Positions 1 through 9,424 of a stretch of 47,591 nucleotides of DNA are shown here, one piece after another; positions within the stretch are counted from its first letter, which is position 1; every line of letters starts with the position of its first letter. This stretch comes from Mycogone perniciosa (taxonomy: Eukaryota > Ascomycota > Sordariomycetes > Hypocreales > Hypocreaceae). Location of the stretch: positions 1-47,591 of the forward strand of contig JAOALB010000256.1 of the NCBI GenBank assembly GCA_025331125.1, written 5' to 3'. The notes below the pieces were generated by a model. It had not been told where the DNA came from. It made no database searches and saw only the letters and a list, made by a program, of their open reading frames with translations. Position numbers and translations under genes: made by a program.

Positions 1-288
1 GCATACCAAGCTAGCAGCATCCGCGAGGACATCGAGACAGTCTGATGATTGCAAATGCGCCCGTGGTGTAGATGAAGCTGGCGTAGGTTGTATCTGTTGG
101 GCCACGTAGACTCGAAATCGGACATCAGTGTGTGCAGTAGCAGATTGAAGCCGTCTTCGGACACGTTTCGCAATGACGTCTTGCCTCGCCTTCTCCTCTT
201 TAGAACCATACTTTCGGGGTCGACCGCGTTTCTTGGGTGTCCGTAGTATGGTTAGCGTATGTCCTATATTGCTGATTGAGTCAAGAAC
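1..288 (-). pseudogene. Partial AT-hook protein reading frame, cut by window edge
   Basis: On the minus strand a frame stays open from base 288 down to base 1, just after a TGA at 291-289. It contains a basic stretch with the AT-hook core G-R-P-R-K-Y, followed by a charged KEEKARQ segment and several arginines. AT-hooks bind the minor groove of AT-rich DNA. A similar basic GRPRKY stretch is common near the N-terminus of large proteins encoded by fungal mobile elements, so this may be a fragment of one, but no catalytic domain is in the window. There is no in-frame ATG, so it is either an internal exon or a remnant. Base composition is normal and the frame is not RIP-damaged. Identity is uncertain. 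Confidence 0.35.
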
Positions 289-317
289 TCATGAGAACCC
301 CTGAAAATAAGCTGCAA

Positions 318-410
318 TGACCCTGAAATCCTAAAGAGGCTAGTGTCTTGACCGCGAAATTTCAAATAGGTTAGTGTTGTGACCGCAAAATTCAAAGAGG
401 TAATTTACGC
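318..410. repeat. Three tandem 31-bp iterons
   Basis: Three imperfect direct copies start at 318, 349 and 380. Each opens with TGACC[CG]C/TG, continues with an AAAT..C[TA]AA[AT]AGG core, and copies one and two end in TTAGTGTYK or CTAGTGTCT. Copies one and two are each exactly 31 bp, and copy three decays after about 28 bp. They lie between the AT-hook frame and the LINE, and could be subterminal repeats of a DNA transposon or a protein-binding array. No function is shown by the sequence. Confidence 0.7.
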
Positions 411-446
411 GAACCCGACTCCTTAGCCAGCTAGGCACAATTCGAC

Positions 447-598
447 ATATAGAATCTCGATTTATCTCGATTATCTCGATTATCTCGATTTCTATCTCTT
501 TACCTATATCCCGATTTATCTCGATTTATTTTGATTTATCTCGATTATCTCGATTTATCTCGATTTCTATCTCTTTACCTATATCTCGATTCTAGTTC
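447..598 (+). repeat. TATCTCGATT repeats in the LINE leader
   Basis: The leader upstream of the LINE ATG is built from an iterated 10-11 base unit close to TATCTCGATT. It is organised as two longer blocks, each ending in TTTCTATCTCTTTACCTATAT (blocks end near 510 and 590). The two blocks are near-identical over about 55 bases, so the leader looks like a duplicated promoter or leader cassette. It is strongly depleted in purines on the coding strand apart from the GA of each unit. Confidence 0.8.
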
Positions 599-607
599 CT
601 AGCCGCT

Positions 608-3600
608 ATGGCTAACTGTCCGTCATGTGACGGCAGTTATCGCGATATGCTAGACCATATACGGAAAAAACACCCACAAGACCGCTATTCCGATACCCAA
701 TTACAGCCTCTTGGCCTTGTTAGCTGCCCCACCTGTCAGACCGCCTGCCGCGGCCAGCACGGTATCCGGACCCATTCAGCTAAAATACACGGAATAACCG
801 GCTCTTCCCACATCTCAACACTTCCCCGGCTAAAGACTATTCCACCTAGCCAGCCAGCTAGACCATCTAATCAGCTGGTTTTAGCTAGCCAGATTAGGCA
901 GCCTAGCCAAGGACCTAGCTATATCAGTCCTAGTCTCTTAGCTAGCCAACCTAGCCGCGGAAGGAAACGCACAGCAAGAACGCCCTCACCAGATCAACAA
1001 CGACCAGCTCTCCGTCCTAGGACTGATATCCCTAGCATAACTAGACCTAGGTCGTTATCTGATTCCTCAGCAGACACCTTACCGCCACTAGCAACACTAC
1101 TAGACCAAGCCGGGCTAGACCAACCAACCAGCTTCCCAGCTAGCCCATTAGCCAGCCGCTCAGTCAGTCAGTCAGCTAGCCGGTCAGCCAGTCAGTCAGC
1201 TAGTCGGTCAGTCAGTCAGTCAGCTAGTCGGTCAGTCAGTCAGTCAGCTAGTCGGTTAGCTAGCCCAATAACTGGCCCGGAAGATAACCAGCTAGTCAGC
1301 CAGCTAGCTAGCCAGGTTACCAACCAACTCGCCAAATGGTCAGCCAGACAAGCAGCTGCCCAGCTAGCTGTTCAGCCAATTGGTCAGTCAACCAGTCAGC
1401 CAATTGGTCAGTCAACCAGTCAGTCAATTGGTCAGTCAACCAGTCAGTCAGCCGGCCAGCCGGCTACTAGGCTAGCTGACCAGTTATCCCTGGAACAACA
1501 ACACCAACAGACCTTACTATCAGTTACCCAAGACCCCTTAACTCAACGGCTACTGGCTTTCTCAAAGGTCTATATTCCCGACAAAAGACTCCATGCTAGG
1601 CAAGCTAGTCTCTTTACAGAAGCTTCGAAAAAAGCTGCCGAGGCTTTCCTAGCTAGACCATCGGAAAAGGCCCTATTACACTTCCTGTTATTACCTAGGG
1701 TCCTAGGACTAGGCCTGCAACAAGGAAAGCTCCCACCAACTCTCAGAGCCTTCCCCAGCAACCTAGATACCCTAGAGACCCAGATACAGGTCCCCCAGCC
1801 CAGCCCAGCCCAACAGCAACCTAACCCAACCAAGCTAGCTGCTAGAATGCTAGAAAACGGTTATCTTGGCCGGGCTGCTAAGGCTGTATACGATTCCTCG
1901 CCTATAGCAGCAGACACACAGGAAACTAGGGATCAGCTATATACCAAGCATCCAATTGGTGTTCCTAATCCTTTCGAAGCTAAGTCGAAACCGGCTGCCG
2001 GCCAACCTATAGCCCGGAAAGCTATTCTAGAAGCTATAGCTTCTATTAACAAAGAAAAAGCTCCTGGACTTAGTGGCTGGACTAGGCCACTTATAGACCT
2101 AGCTGCTAGGGAGTCTACTGTTATCGATTTCCTCCGCTTATTAGCTGATATGATACGACAAGGCACGGCCCCGGGACCAGACCTATTATGTGCAGCTAGG
2201 CTAGTAGCCCTTACTAAGCCAGATAGGGGAATCAGACCTATAGCCATTGGTGATATGGTCTATAGAATAGCTATGAAGGCTATCCTGATATCCTCTTATA
2301 AGCCGGGAATGCTATTACCTAACCAGTTAGGCGTGCAGACCCCAGGAGGCGTAGAACCAGCTATCTTCCTACTAGAAGACGCTATTTCGAACGGCAACCC
2401 CCAGAAAATAGCGAAAATAGCAGCCCTAGACCTAGCTAACGCTTTTAATTCTATTGGAAGAAAAGCTATAGCGGCCGCTATATCGAAATACGCCCCTACC
2501 TTCTATCGAGCAGCAGCCTGGGCCTATAATAGGCCCTCTATACTAGTTACGGAAAATGGGGCTATTATAGCTTCTAGCGAAGGTGTTAAACAAGGAGACC
2601 CACTAGGACCGTTCCTATTCTCCTTGGCATTTCGACCAACACTCGAAGCCCTTATAGCTAAATTACCTAAAGCTATATTAATTGCCTATCTTGACGATTT
2701 ATATATCCTAGATAAGGATAGCCCGGAACCTATATTATCGAAGATAAAAGCCGTCTTCCAAAAATCCCCTGTTTCCCTTAACCTAGCCAAAAGCAAGGAA
2801 TATAGGGTTTCCGACTTACAGAAAACAGGCCTAGCTGTATTAGGGACCTTTATAGGACCTAAATCAGCTAGGAAACAATTTCTAGACGGAAAAATACAGG
2901 TTTTTTCGGATATCCTAGGCAGCTTACAGGGCTTACCTAAGCAATATAGCTTATTATTGCTTAGGGGAAGTATACACTTACTTCTTCGGCATCTACTAAG
3001 ACAGCTAGATCCTAGCGGCTTAGAGACCCAATGGATAGTCCTAGATAACCTTATTAAAGACTATATCCAAGAGCTAGCCGCTAGGGACCCCTTATATAAA
3101 GACCAACTCCAAGGCCTTAACGCCGACCTAATAGCTTTACCAGCTAGGGACGGCGGCCTAGGAATTCCTCTATATAGGGAATTAGCTGCTAGGATCTACC
3201 AAGCCGCCAAAGACGCTAGCAGACCGACTATAAATCGAATACTAGGTCAAATAGCAAGCCAGACAGCAAGCCGGACCGATAGCCCTATAAAGACCGCTAA
3301 GGCTATCCTTATAGAAGCTAACCAGGAACGGCTAGCCCGGCTAACAGCTACCCTAGACCTTTATTCCCATAGAGCTAGGCTAGAAAACGCTAGCTACCTT
3401 AGCCGTCAGTGGCTTCAGGTCCTACCAACGCAGAAACAGCTTATTATAGCAGATCCTGAGCTTACAGAATCGCTAAGGAGCCGGCTCCTGTTACCAGCTA
3501 GGCCTATAGACCTACCCTGCAGCTACTGCGGAGACCAGGTTGCCTTAGGGCATGAGGATACCTGTAAAGCTGCTAATAGAAAGTGGACTATCCGTCACAA

Positions 3601-4060
3601 CCAAGTTACCCGAGCAATCTATAACGCTTTATCTAGCCGGGCTAACCTAGATGCGGAAATCGAACCTTCTATCAGCTCTACTACCCTTAATACTAGCCTA
3701 AGGGCCGACCTAGCTATTACCCTAGGAACTATCCGTTACTATTACGATATCCAAATAGTGGCTATTAATAAGGCATCAGCTAGGGAAGACCCGTATAGCA
3801 CACTTACAGAGGCTGCTGAGGAAAAACGCCGGAAATACAGTGCCTTAGGTGCTTCTTTTAGGCCCTTTATCCTCTCAGCCGGCGGCCTTATGGAAAAAAC
3901 AGCTGCTAAACTCTATAAAGAGATACAGCAGCTTATCGGACCAACAGCAGCTAAGTGGCTAGACGGGCTTATTGGGCTAACCCTATCTAAGACTAGGGCC
4001 CAATCGGCTGTCTCTATAGCTAAGGAAATCCCTAGGTCTAATAACCGGTCGAAAATCTAG
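608..4060 (+). CDS. LINE reverse transcriptase / restriction-like endonuclease polyprotein
   Basis: Predicted 1150-aa protein that nicks target DNA and copies its own RNA by target-primed reverse transcription. Two C2H2 zinc fingers sit at the N-terminus (C4, C7, H17, H22 and C40, C43, H56, H61), likely for DNA or RNA binding. A low-complexity Ser/Gln/Ala-rich linker follows (about 90-300). The reverse transcriptase has motif A with D608 (LDLANAF), motif B with Q662-G-D-P-L-G-P, and motif C Y-L-D-D with D696/D697; all catalytic Asp are intact. A C-terminal CCHC knuckle (C971, C974, H982, C986) is followed by R-A-D1034-X12-D1047 and a KRRKY segment, matching the PD-(D/E)XK-like endonuclease of R2-type LINEs. 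No apurinic endonuclease or RNase H was seen. The ATG at 608 is the first in frame, and translation ends at TAG. CTAG and TpA are unusually frequent. Function is inferred from motifs only. Confidence 0.85.
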   Translation: MANCPSCDGSYRDMLDHIRKKHPQDRYSDTQLQPLGLVSCPTCQTACRGQHGIRTHSAKIHGITGSSHISTLPRLKTIPPSQPARPSNQLVLASQIRQPSQGPSYISPSLLASQPSRGRKRTARTPSPDQQRPALRPRTDIPSITRPRSLSDSSADTLPPLATLLDQAGLDQPTSFPASPLASRSVSQSASRSASQSASRSVSQSASRSVSQSASRLASPITGPEDNQLVSQLASQVTNQLAKWSARQAAAQLAVQPIGQSTSQPIGQSTSQSIGQSTSQSAGQPATRLADQLSLEQQHQQTLLSVTQDPLTQRLLAFSKVYIPDKRLHARQASLFTEASKKAAEAFLARPSEKALLHFLLLPRVLGLGLQQGKLPPTLRAFPSNLDTLETQIQVPQPSPAQQQPNPTKLAARMLENGYLGRAAKAVYDSSPIAADTQETRDQLYTKHPIGVPNPFEAKSKPAAGQPIARKAILEAIASINKEKAPGLSGWTRPLIDLAARESTVIDFLRLLADMIRQGTAPGPDLLCAARLVALTKPDRGIRPIAIGDMVYRIAMKAILISSYKPGMLLPNQLGVQTPGGVEPAIFLLEDAISNGNPQKIAKIAALDLANAFNSIGRKAIAAAISKYAPTFYRAAAWAYNRPSILVTENGAIIASSEGVKQGDPLGPFLFSLAFRPTLEALIAKLPKAILIAYLDDLYILDKDSPEPILSKIKAVFQKSPVSLNLAKSKEYRVSDLQKTGLAVLGTFIGPKSARKQFLDGKIQVFSDILGSLQGLPKQYSLLLLRGSIHLLLRHLLRQLDPSGLETQWIVLDNLIKDYIQELAARDPLYKDQLQGLNADLIALPARDGGLGIPLYRELAARIYQAAKDASRPTINRILGQIASQTASRTDSPIKTAKAILIEANQERLARLTATLDLYSHRARLENASYLSRQWLQVLPTQKQLIIADPELTESLRSRLLLPARPIDLPCSYCGDQVALGHEDTCKAANRKWTIRHNQVTRAIYNALSSRANLDAEIEPSISSTTLNTSLRADLAITLGTIRYYYDIQIVAINKASAREDPYSTLTEAAEEKRRKYSALGASFRPFILSAGGLMEKTAAKLYKEIQQLIGPTAAKWLDGLIGLTLSKTRAQSAVSIAKEIPRSNNRSKI
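1161..1256 (+). repeat. Four 24-bp coding minisatellite units (Ser/Gln linker)
   Basis: Four in-frame 24-bp copies (starting at 1161, 1185, 1209, 1233) encode an eight-residue SQSASRSV-like unit in the linker of the LINE protein. The last two copies are identical, and the others differ by one to three bases, which points to recent slippage or unequal exchange. Confidence 0.9.
1377..1448 (+). repeat. Three 24-bp coding minisatellite units (IGQSTSQ)
   Basis: Three in-frame 24-bp copies at 1377, 1401 and 1425 encode I-G-Q-S-T-S-Q-[PS]. The copies are almost identical. This second, unrelated minisatellite lies in the same disordered linker. Confidence 0.9.
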
Positions 4061-4330
4061 TTTAATACCTTTTTCCTTTATTTTCCTCTTTTTCCTATTA
4101 TCTCCTTTATTCCCTTTATTCCCTTAATTCCCTTTATTCCCTTTATCTCCTTTATTCCTTTTATCCCCTTTATTCCCTTTATCCCTTTTATCTCATTTAT
4201 CTTTTATTATTTGCTGTATTTCCCTTTATCCCCTTTATCCCTCCTACTTTTCCTAACCCTTTTATACTGTCCTTTACTATATTTCCTAGAAATCCTATTA
4301 TACTCTCTTTTTAATATTCTTTTTACTATA
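4061..4330 (+). repeat. Pyrimidine-rich TTTATTCCC repeat tail of the LINE
   Basis: Immediately after the LINE stop codon the coding strand is almost purely pyrimidine plus A, made of a loosely repeated unit near CCTTTATTCCCTTTAT. About fifteen degenerate units are visible between 4090 and 4250. This probably is the 3' untranslated region; there is no poly(A) tail. Confidence 0.7.
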
Positions 4331-4380
4331 TAATTAGCTAGATAGCAGTAGGGCAGAACGGCCTAGGCAGCCAAATATAG

Positions 4381-4396
4381 CCTAACCCAACCCTAA
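4381..4396 (+). repeat. Telomere-like CCCTAA sequence at the LINE 3' junction
   Basis: The last bases before element A homology begins read CCTAACCCAACCCTAA. That equals the C-rich strand of the common fungal telomere repeat (CCCTAA) over 16 bases with one missing T. The final TAA overlaps the start of the gag homology at about 4394. Confidence 0.5.
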
Positions 4397-4949
4397 CTAT
4401 TAAATAACTGAAAGGCAATACTTTAAAGTAGTTTAAATTTACTTAAAGGGATTTTTTTAATAATAAAAGTAAAGTTAATAAATAAATATAGCTTATATTT
4501 ATTAACTATAGTTAATTTAAAGAAAAATTAAAAAATATCTTTAATAATATTAATAAAAAATATACTATAAAAAATAAATTAATAAATTTAAAAAGGAAAA
4601 TACTTTAACTATACTATATACTTTAAAAACCATACTTTTAAAGTTAAATAAAAAAACTTTATTTTTATTAAATACTTTTATAATAAACTTAAACTAAAAG
4701 TTAAAAAGAAAGTTTATAAATTCGTTTATAATAAAAGTATTATCAAGTTTATTAAAAAATATATAAATGCACATAATTTACTTTATAAACTTTATTTAAA
4801 TATAAAGAAAGGATAATAATAATTTAAATAAATTTATAAATAGTAAAGATATATAAATCAAAGTAAAAAGTAATAGGAATATATTATTAACTTTAATAAT
4901 AAAAAACTTAATTAAATAGGCTTAAATATTATTTAAAAGGGAAAAGTAA

Positions 4950-5010
4950 AGGTTATTTATTATAACTATAATAAACTAAAATACTTTTTAAAGGACTATA
5001 AAGCTTTATA
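4950..5010 (+). pseudogene. Element A gag zinc knuckle relic
   Basis: The frame reads Y-Y-N-Y-N-K-L-K-Y-F-L-K-D-Y. This matches a CX2CX4HX4C retroviral-type zinc knuckle with each Cys changed to Tyr (TGT/TGC to TAT/TAC) and His to Tyr (CAT/CAC to TAT/TAC), exactly the changes RIP makes. Element D has the same relic on the minus strand near 42490-42550. The knuckle would have bound element RNA in the capsid protein. Confidence 0.65.
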
Positions 5011-7329
5011 AAAGCCGAAAACTAATAAACTTTAAAAGCCTGCATTAAAACCTAAATAAAAGGTTAATATAGTTTTAAAGACTATTAATTATAAATTACT
5101 TAGCTAGACTATATATTATAATAATAACTGCTTTACTTATAAATCTAGTAAAGATAAACGTAAATAATACTTAAAATAACCTAAAAGAATATCTATAATA
5201 AATTAAAGGGGGTATTAATTAAAACTTAAATCTTTAACTTTTAAATATATTTTTAAAGGAAATAAAGGAAATAAATATGTATTATACCTAAACAGTTTAA
5301 TAAAATAAAACCTAAACTTTAGCTATATAAAGTTAAATAAAGATAATAGTATTTTAAATAAATAAATAATTATTATAATTAACTATTAATATTTTAATTA
5401 AATTACTATAAGTAATAAAAAATAAACTAATAGCGGTAACTTTAATAATAAAAATAAAAATAACCCTTTATAATATAAACTATTACCATATAATGCTATA
5501 CTTTTAAAACTAGAAAATATATTATCTATAAATAGTAACCTTAAAGGTAAACTAAATAAATATTACCTAAACCCAATTAAAAGAGTTACTATAAATATAT
5601 AATAAAATAGGTTAAACCTATATTTATATAAATAGCTTTATATATAAAATAAAGTTAATAATGAAATAGCTATTAAAGCTATCCTAGCTGCTTTAGCTAC
5701 ATATAAAAAACTAGTATATTTCTATATATAAAAGGATTATACTGTAAATAACCTTATTTATAAACAGTACTATAGTATATTTTGAGTTATTTATATTGCA
5801 TATAAGTATATAATATACTTTTAAAAAAAAGTAAAATATAATATATTTTTAATTAAAATGCTATTCTACCCTATAAAATAAATATAAAATTATAACGCTT
5901 TTAAAAAATAAATTATAACTATATAGTATTAAGACTTTAAAATAATTATTATTAAATTAAATACTAAAACCTTAAAGGAATATTATTAGCTATAAAGATT
6001 TAAAGGATATAAATTTAAAAGATATTATATTTACTACTAAGAGAAATTAATAAAATAGTATTTCTGCTATAATAAAAGGTTTAAATATAACTAATAATAT
6101 TACTTAAAGCATAATAGTTTAAAGTATATTATATATAAACGAAATAAGTTAAAGCATTAATATATACAATAAGCCAATAACACTTTATATTTATTACTAG
6201 ACCATATACACTGCTAGAAAGATAAATACGCTATTTACTTATAAGAAACACTTTAAAAATAATAAATGTAAAAGTATATAAAGTATAAACCTACTTTAAA
6301 AGATAAAGAGATTAATTAAATTATAAAAGAGCTGCATTAAAATTAGTTTAATTTTATTACTTATAAAGGAATTGCCTATAATAAAAGAAAATAGTATTTA
6401 CTTTAAAGAACCTTAATTAACTGCAAAATCTATATAAAAAGAAAATTAAAAAATAATTAATATTACTTATAAAACGGCTATAAAGTAATAATTAATAAAT
6501 TATATTTTTTAAAATATTAAATAATAAAAGTAATAATAAAGATTTATTATATTTTAAATTAAAGATAATACTTAAGGGATATCGGCTATATATATTAATA
6601 AATAGTAGAGCAATAAGTAATTTTATTATACCTATAACTATAAATTGCCTATAGTTACTTTAAAAAGAGAAACCTAAATTATATTAACTTTGTTAAATAA
6701 AAAAAGAGCCTTTATATATAATAATGAATAGGTTAAGTAAAAGATTAATTATTTTAAATTTAAAATTGCTAAATATAAAAAAGTAGTGTTTTATAATATA
6801 GTAAATATTAATAAGTATAATATTATTTTTAATTATTCTTAATTAAAATGAAATAACTTTAATATTAATTAGGAAAAAGGTTAGCTTTATTAGTTTAATA
6901 GCAAAGCTTCCTTAATAATTAAAATTATTAAAAAAGCCTTAGCTATAGGGCAGAAATCCTATATAAAACCTTTAAGTATATTAAAAAAAGGAACTAAAAA
7001 GGTTACCTTTAATTTAATTATAGAAATAATTTACCTAAAAGTAAAACTTAAATAAAGTAAAGGAAAAGATAAATAAATTTAAAAAATAATAGCTTTTTTA
7101 TAGAAAGTATTTAATAATATTAATAAAATACTTAAAATAAAAAAGCTTTAAAATAGTAGTATTATTAAAATAGCTGCAGAATATCCTTAAAGAATACTAA
7201 AAGTATAATAAACTATTTAAAGAAACATTTAATATAAAACTGTTAAAATATAGTTAATAAAACTATATAATTAAGCTTAAAGATAATATAAATATTACCT
7301 TTTATAAAATTTATAATTTAAATAAAAGA

Positions 7330-8560
7330 AATATTAAAAGTTTACGCGATTATTTAAATAATATATTAGTTAAAGGGTATATTTAACCTTTTTTATTAAA
7401 AGTAGGCTATTTTATTATATTTATATTAAAAAGAAGAGGTAAATTATAATTAATTATAGACTACTGACAGTTTAATAAAGCTATTATTAAAAATAAAACT
7501 TTATTACTGTTAATTATAGAATTGCAGGATAAACTATATAGGAAAAAGTGGTTTATAGCGCTAAACTTTAAAGGCGCTTATAACTTTATTTAAATTAAAG
7601 AAAAATATAAATAAATAACTGCCTTTTAAATTAAATATAGTTTATTTAAATACTTAGTTATACTTTTTAGTTTTACTAATACCTTTATAATATTTTAAAA
7701 GATAATTAATAATATATTAAAAGAGTACTTTAATACCTTTATAGTTATTTACTTAAATAATATTTTAATCTTTTTAAATATGTTTAAAGAATATAAAGTA
7801 TATAGTTATAAAGTATTATAAATATTGTAAAATACTAAACTATTTATAAAATTAAAGAAATATAAATTCTATATATAAAAAATTACTTTTTAAAGTATAT
7901 TATTACCTTTAAAGAAATTTGTATAAATCTATTAAAAGTATAAGCAGTAAAAGATTAGTTTATACCTATAATAGCTAAAGATGTTTAAAGCTTTTTAAAA
8001 TTTATTAACTATTATTAATGATTTATTAAAGGCTATAAAAGTATTATATAAACCCTTTATAAATTTACTAAAAAGGATTAAAAGTTTCTATAAATATTGA
8101 ATATATAAAATATATTTAATAAATTTAAGCAGTTTATTTTAAAAAGACTTATATTTATTATATTTAATTTATTTAAAGAAATAAAAGTTAAAATAAATAC
8201 TTTTAACTTTACTATAAAAGCTTAATTTAATTAAAAGGATAAAAATAATAAACTATACTTTATTACGGTTTATTTTTAAGTATTATATAGCGCAGAATTA
8301 AACTATTTAATAAATAATAAAAAGTTCCTCGCTATTACTTTTATATTTAAAGAATAATAATAGTACCTATTAAAGGGAATATATAAAATTAAAGTATATA
8401 TTAACTATAAAAATATTATATACTTCGCGATAGTTTAATAACTCTTTAAAAAATAAATCTACTACGCGGAATATTTTTTAAAATTCAACTATATTTTAAT
8501 TTATCGGAAAAGATCTAAGAATAGACAAGTAAATATATTTAGCAGATAAACTAATTACTA
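7330..8560 (+). pseudogene. Element A reverse transcriptase and RNase H relic
   Basis: With stops ignored, one frame follows a Ty3/gypsy polymerase. A KGYI-like entry segment (about 7370) and a DYxQFNKAIIKNK block (about 7460) are followed by ALNFKGAYNFI (motif A, about 7560). The catalytic box then reads Y-L-N-N instead of Y-L-D-D (about 7750), so both catalytic Asp are lost by G-to-A changes. RNase H relics follow near 8180-8450, and the frame ends in a tether resembling the usual spacer before integrase (about 8490-8550). It is non-functional. Confidence 0.75.
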
Positions 8561-9059
8561 CTAAAGAAAGATTAAGTATACTAAATAGATTTTAAAATAA
8601 ACCCCTAAAAGATATTATTAATAAATAGTACTTTAAGCTATATATAAGGTATTTAGTAATAAGAATATACTTTAATATATTAAAGAGTATTATACTACTT
8701 AAAATAATAATAGATGCTTAAAAGATATAAAGTTTAATAAAAAAGGAATTTAATAATAAAATAAAAGAATTTAAAATTTAAATAGATTTTAGAAAAATAT
8801 AGTTATAGGAGTTTATTAATATTTAATATATAGGTATAAAGGTATTTGCAAAACCTATAAATAAATATAAAAGTACTTTAAGTTTTAAAGGCTTAAAAAA
8901 GTAGTATAAGATATTATTTTTTACTATATAATATATAAAATAGTTAAACCTTTAAAATATAAACTATACAGTAAACTTTAACCTTTATTAATATTAAAAA
9001 GACTTTAAAAGTTAATTTTATTAAACTTTATTGTTAAACTACTATTATTTATTAAACTA

Positions 9060-9236
9060 AAAATAAAGATTAAATATAATAGTATTTTGATAATTATAAA
9101 TTAATTTACTAAATACTTTTACTTCCTTTTATATAAAAAAGCAATAATATAAAAATATTAACTTATATATTTTTATAATTTATTGCAGCCAACTATATAA
9201 TTTTAGCTAAGATTATTTCTAATTAAAAATTAACTT
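9060..9236 (+). pseudogene. Element A integrase relic, left part
   Basis: The frame contains F-T-K-Y-F-Y-F-L-L-Y-K-K-A and, just before el1, I-I-S-N-x-K-L-T. These match the middle of a retroviral integrase core (the ...TKYFHFLPYKKA... and IISDRDKLFTS blocks; the catalytic Asp reads Asn). The domain is cut at 9236 by insertion of el1 and resumes at 15601. Confidence 0.7.
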
Positions 9237-9408
9237 TATTACAGTATAAAAAGGCAGGTTAAGGCAAATATCGTTGTTATACTATAGACAGTGAGAAAGC
9301 CTTAAGGCTCTATAGAAAGCTATAGCTAGGAACGCGTTAGGGCCTGGTTATATAACCGGGGCTTATATAACAGGGCGTTAATATAGCATTATAGTCAATA
9401 CTGTAATA
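9237..9408 (-). repeat. el1 3' LTR (172 bp)
   Basis: Same 172-bp unit as the other three copies. A GC-richer island in AT-rich DNA, it keeps the block GGAACGCGTTAGGGCCTGG but shows TpA in place of most CpA and TpG. Confidence 0.9.
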
Positions 9409-9424
9409 ATACCCCCCCTCTTTA
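9409..9424 (-). other. el1 polypurine tract
   Basis: On the minus strand this reads AAAGAGGGGGGGTAT directly before the 3' LTR. The identical tract is at the same place in el2 (21625-21640). Confidence 0.8.

Larger units (their letters stand above)
430..4393 (+). mobile_element. LINE-like non-LTR retrotransposon with restriction-like endonuclease
   Basis: The unit comprises a repeat-rich leader (about 450-600), a single ORF (608-4060), a pyrimidine-rich repeat tail (4061-4330) and a junction at about 4393, where sequence homologous to the gag of element A begins. The left boundary is inferred from where CTAG-rich composition starts and is only approximate. No target-site duplication could be recognised: the flank at 1-420 is unrelated to the gag DNA on the right, so either the left flank was rearranged or the insertion deleted target DNA. 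Unlike the neighbouring LTR elements, the ORF has no stops. The endonuclease type places it with R2/NeSL/Hero/Utopia-like LINEs rather than Tad-like fungal LINEs that use an apurinic-type endonuclease. Confidence 0.75.

Noticed and set aside
447..598. CRISPR-like array in the LINE leader
   Set aside because: The units are contiguous without spacers, in a eukaryotic retroelement leader.
1570..2247. Minus-strand frames of 87 and 104 aa inside the LINE
   Set aside because: They are shadows of the LINE ORF with composition explained by its codons.
9237..9408. Reading the four 172-bp GC islands as structural RNA genes
   Set aside because: They occur in two pairs with TG...CA-type inverted ends, adjoining polypurine tracts and five-base target duplications, so they are LTRs.
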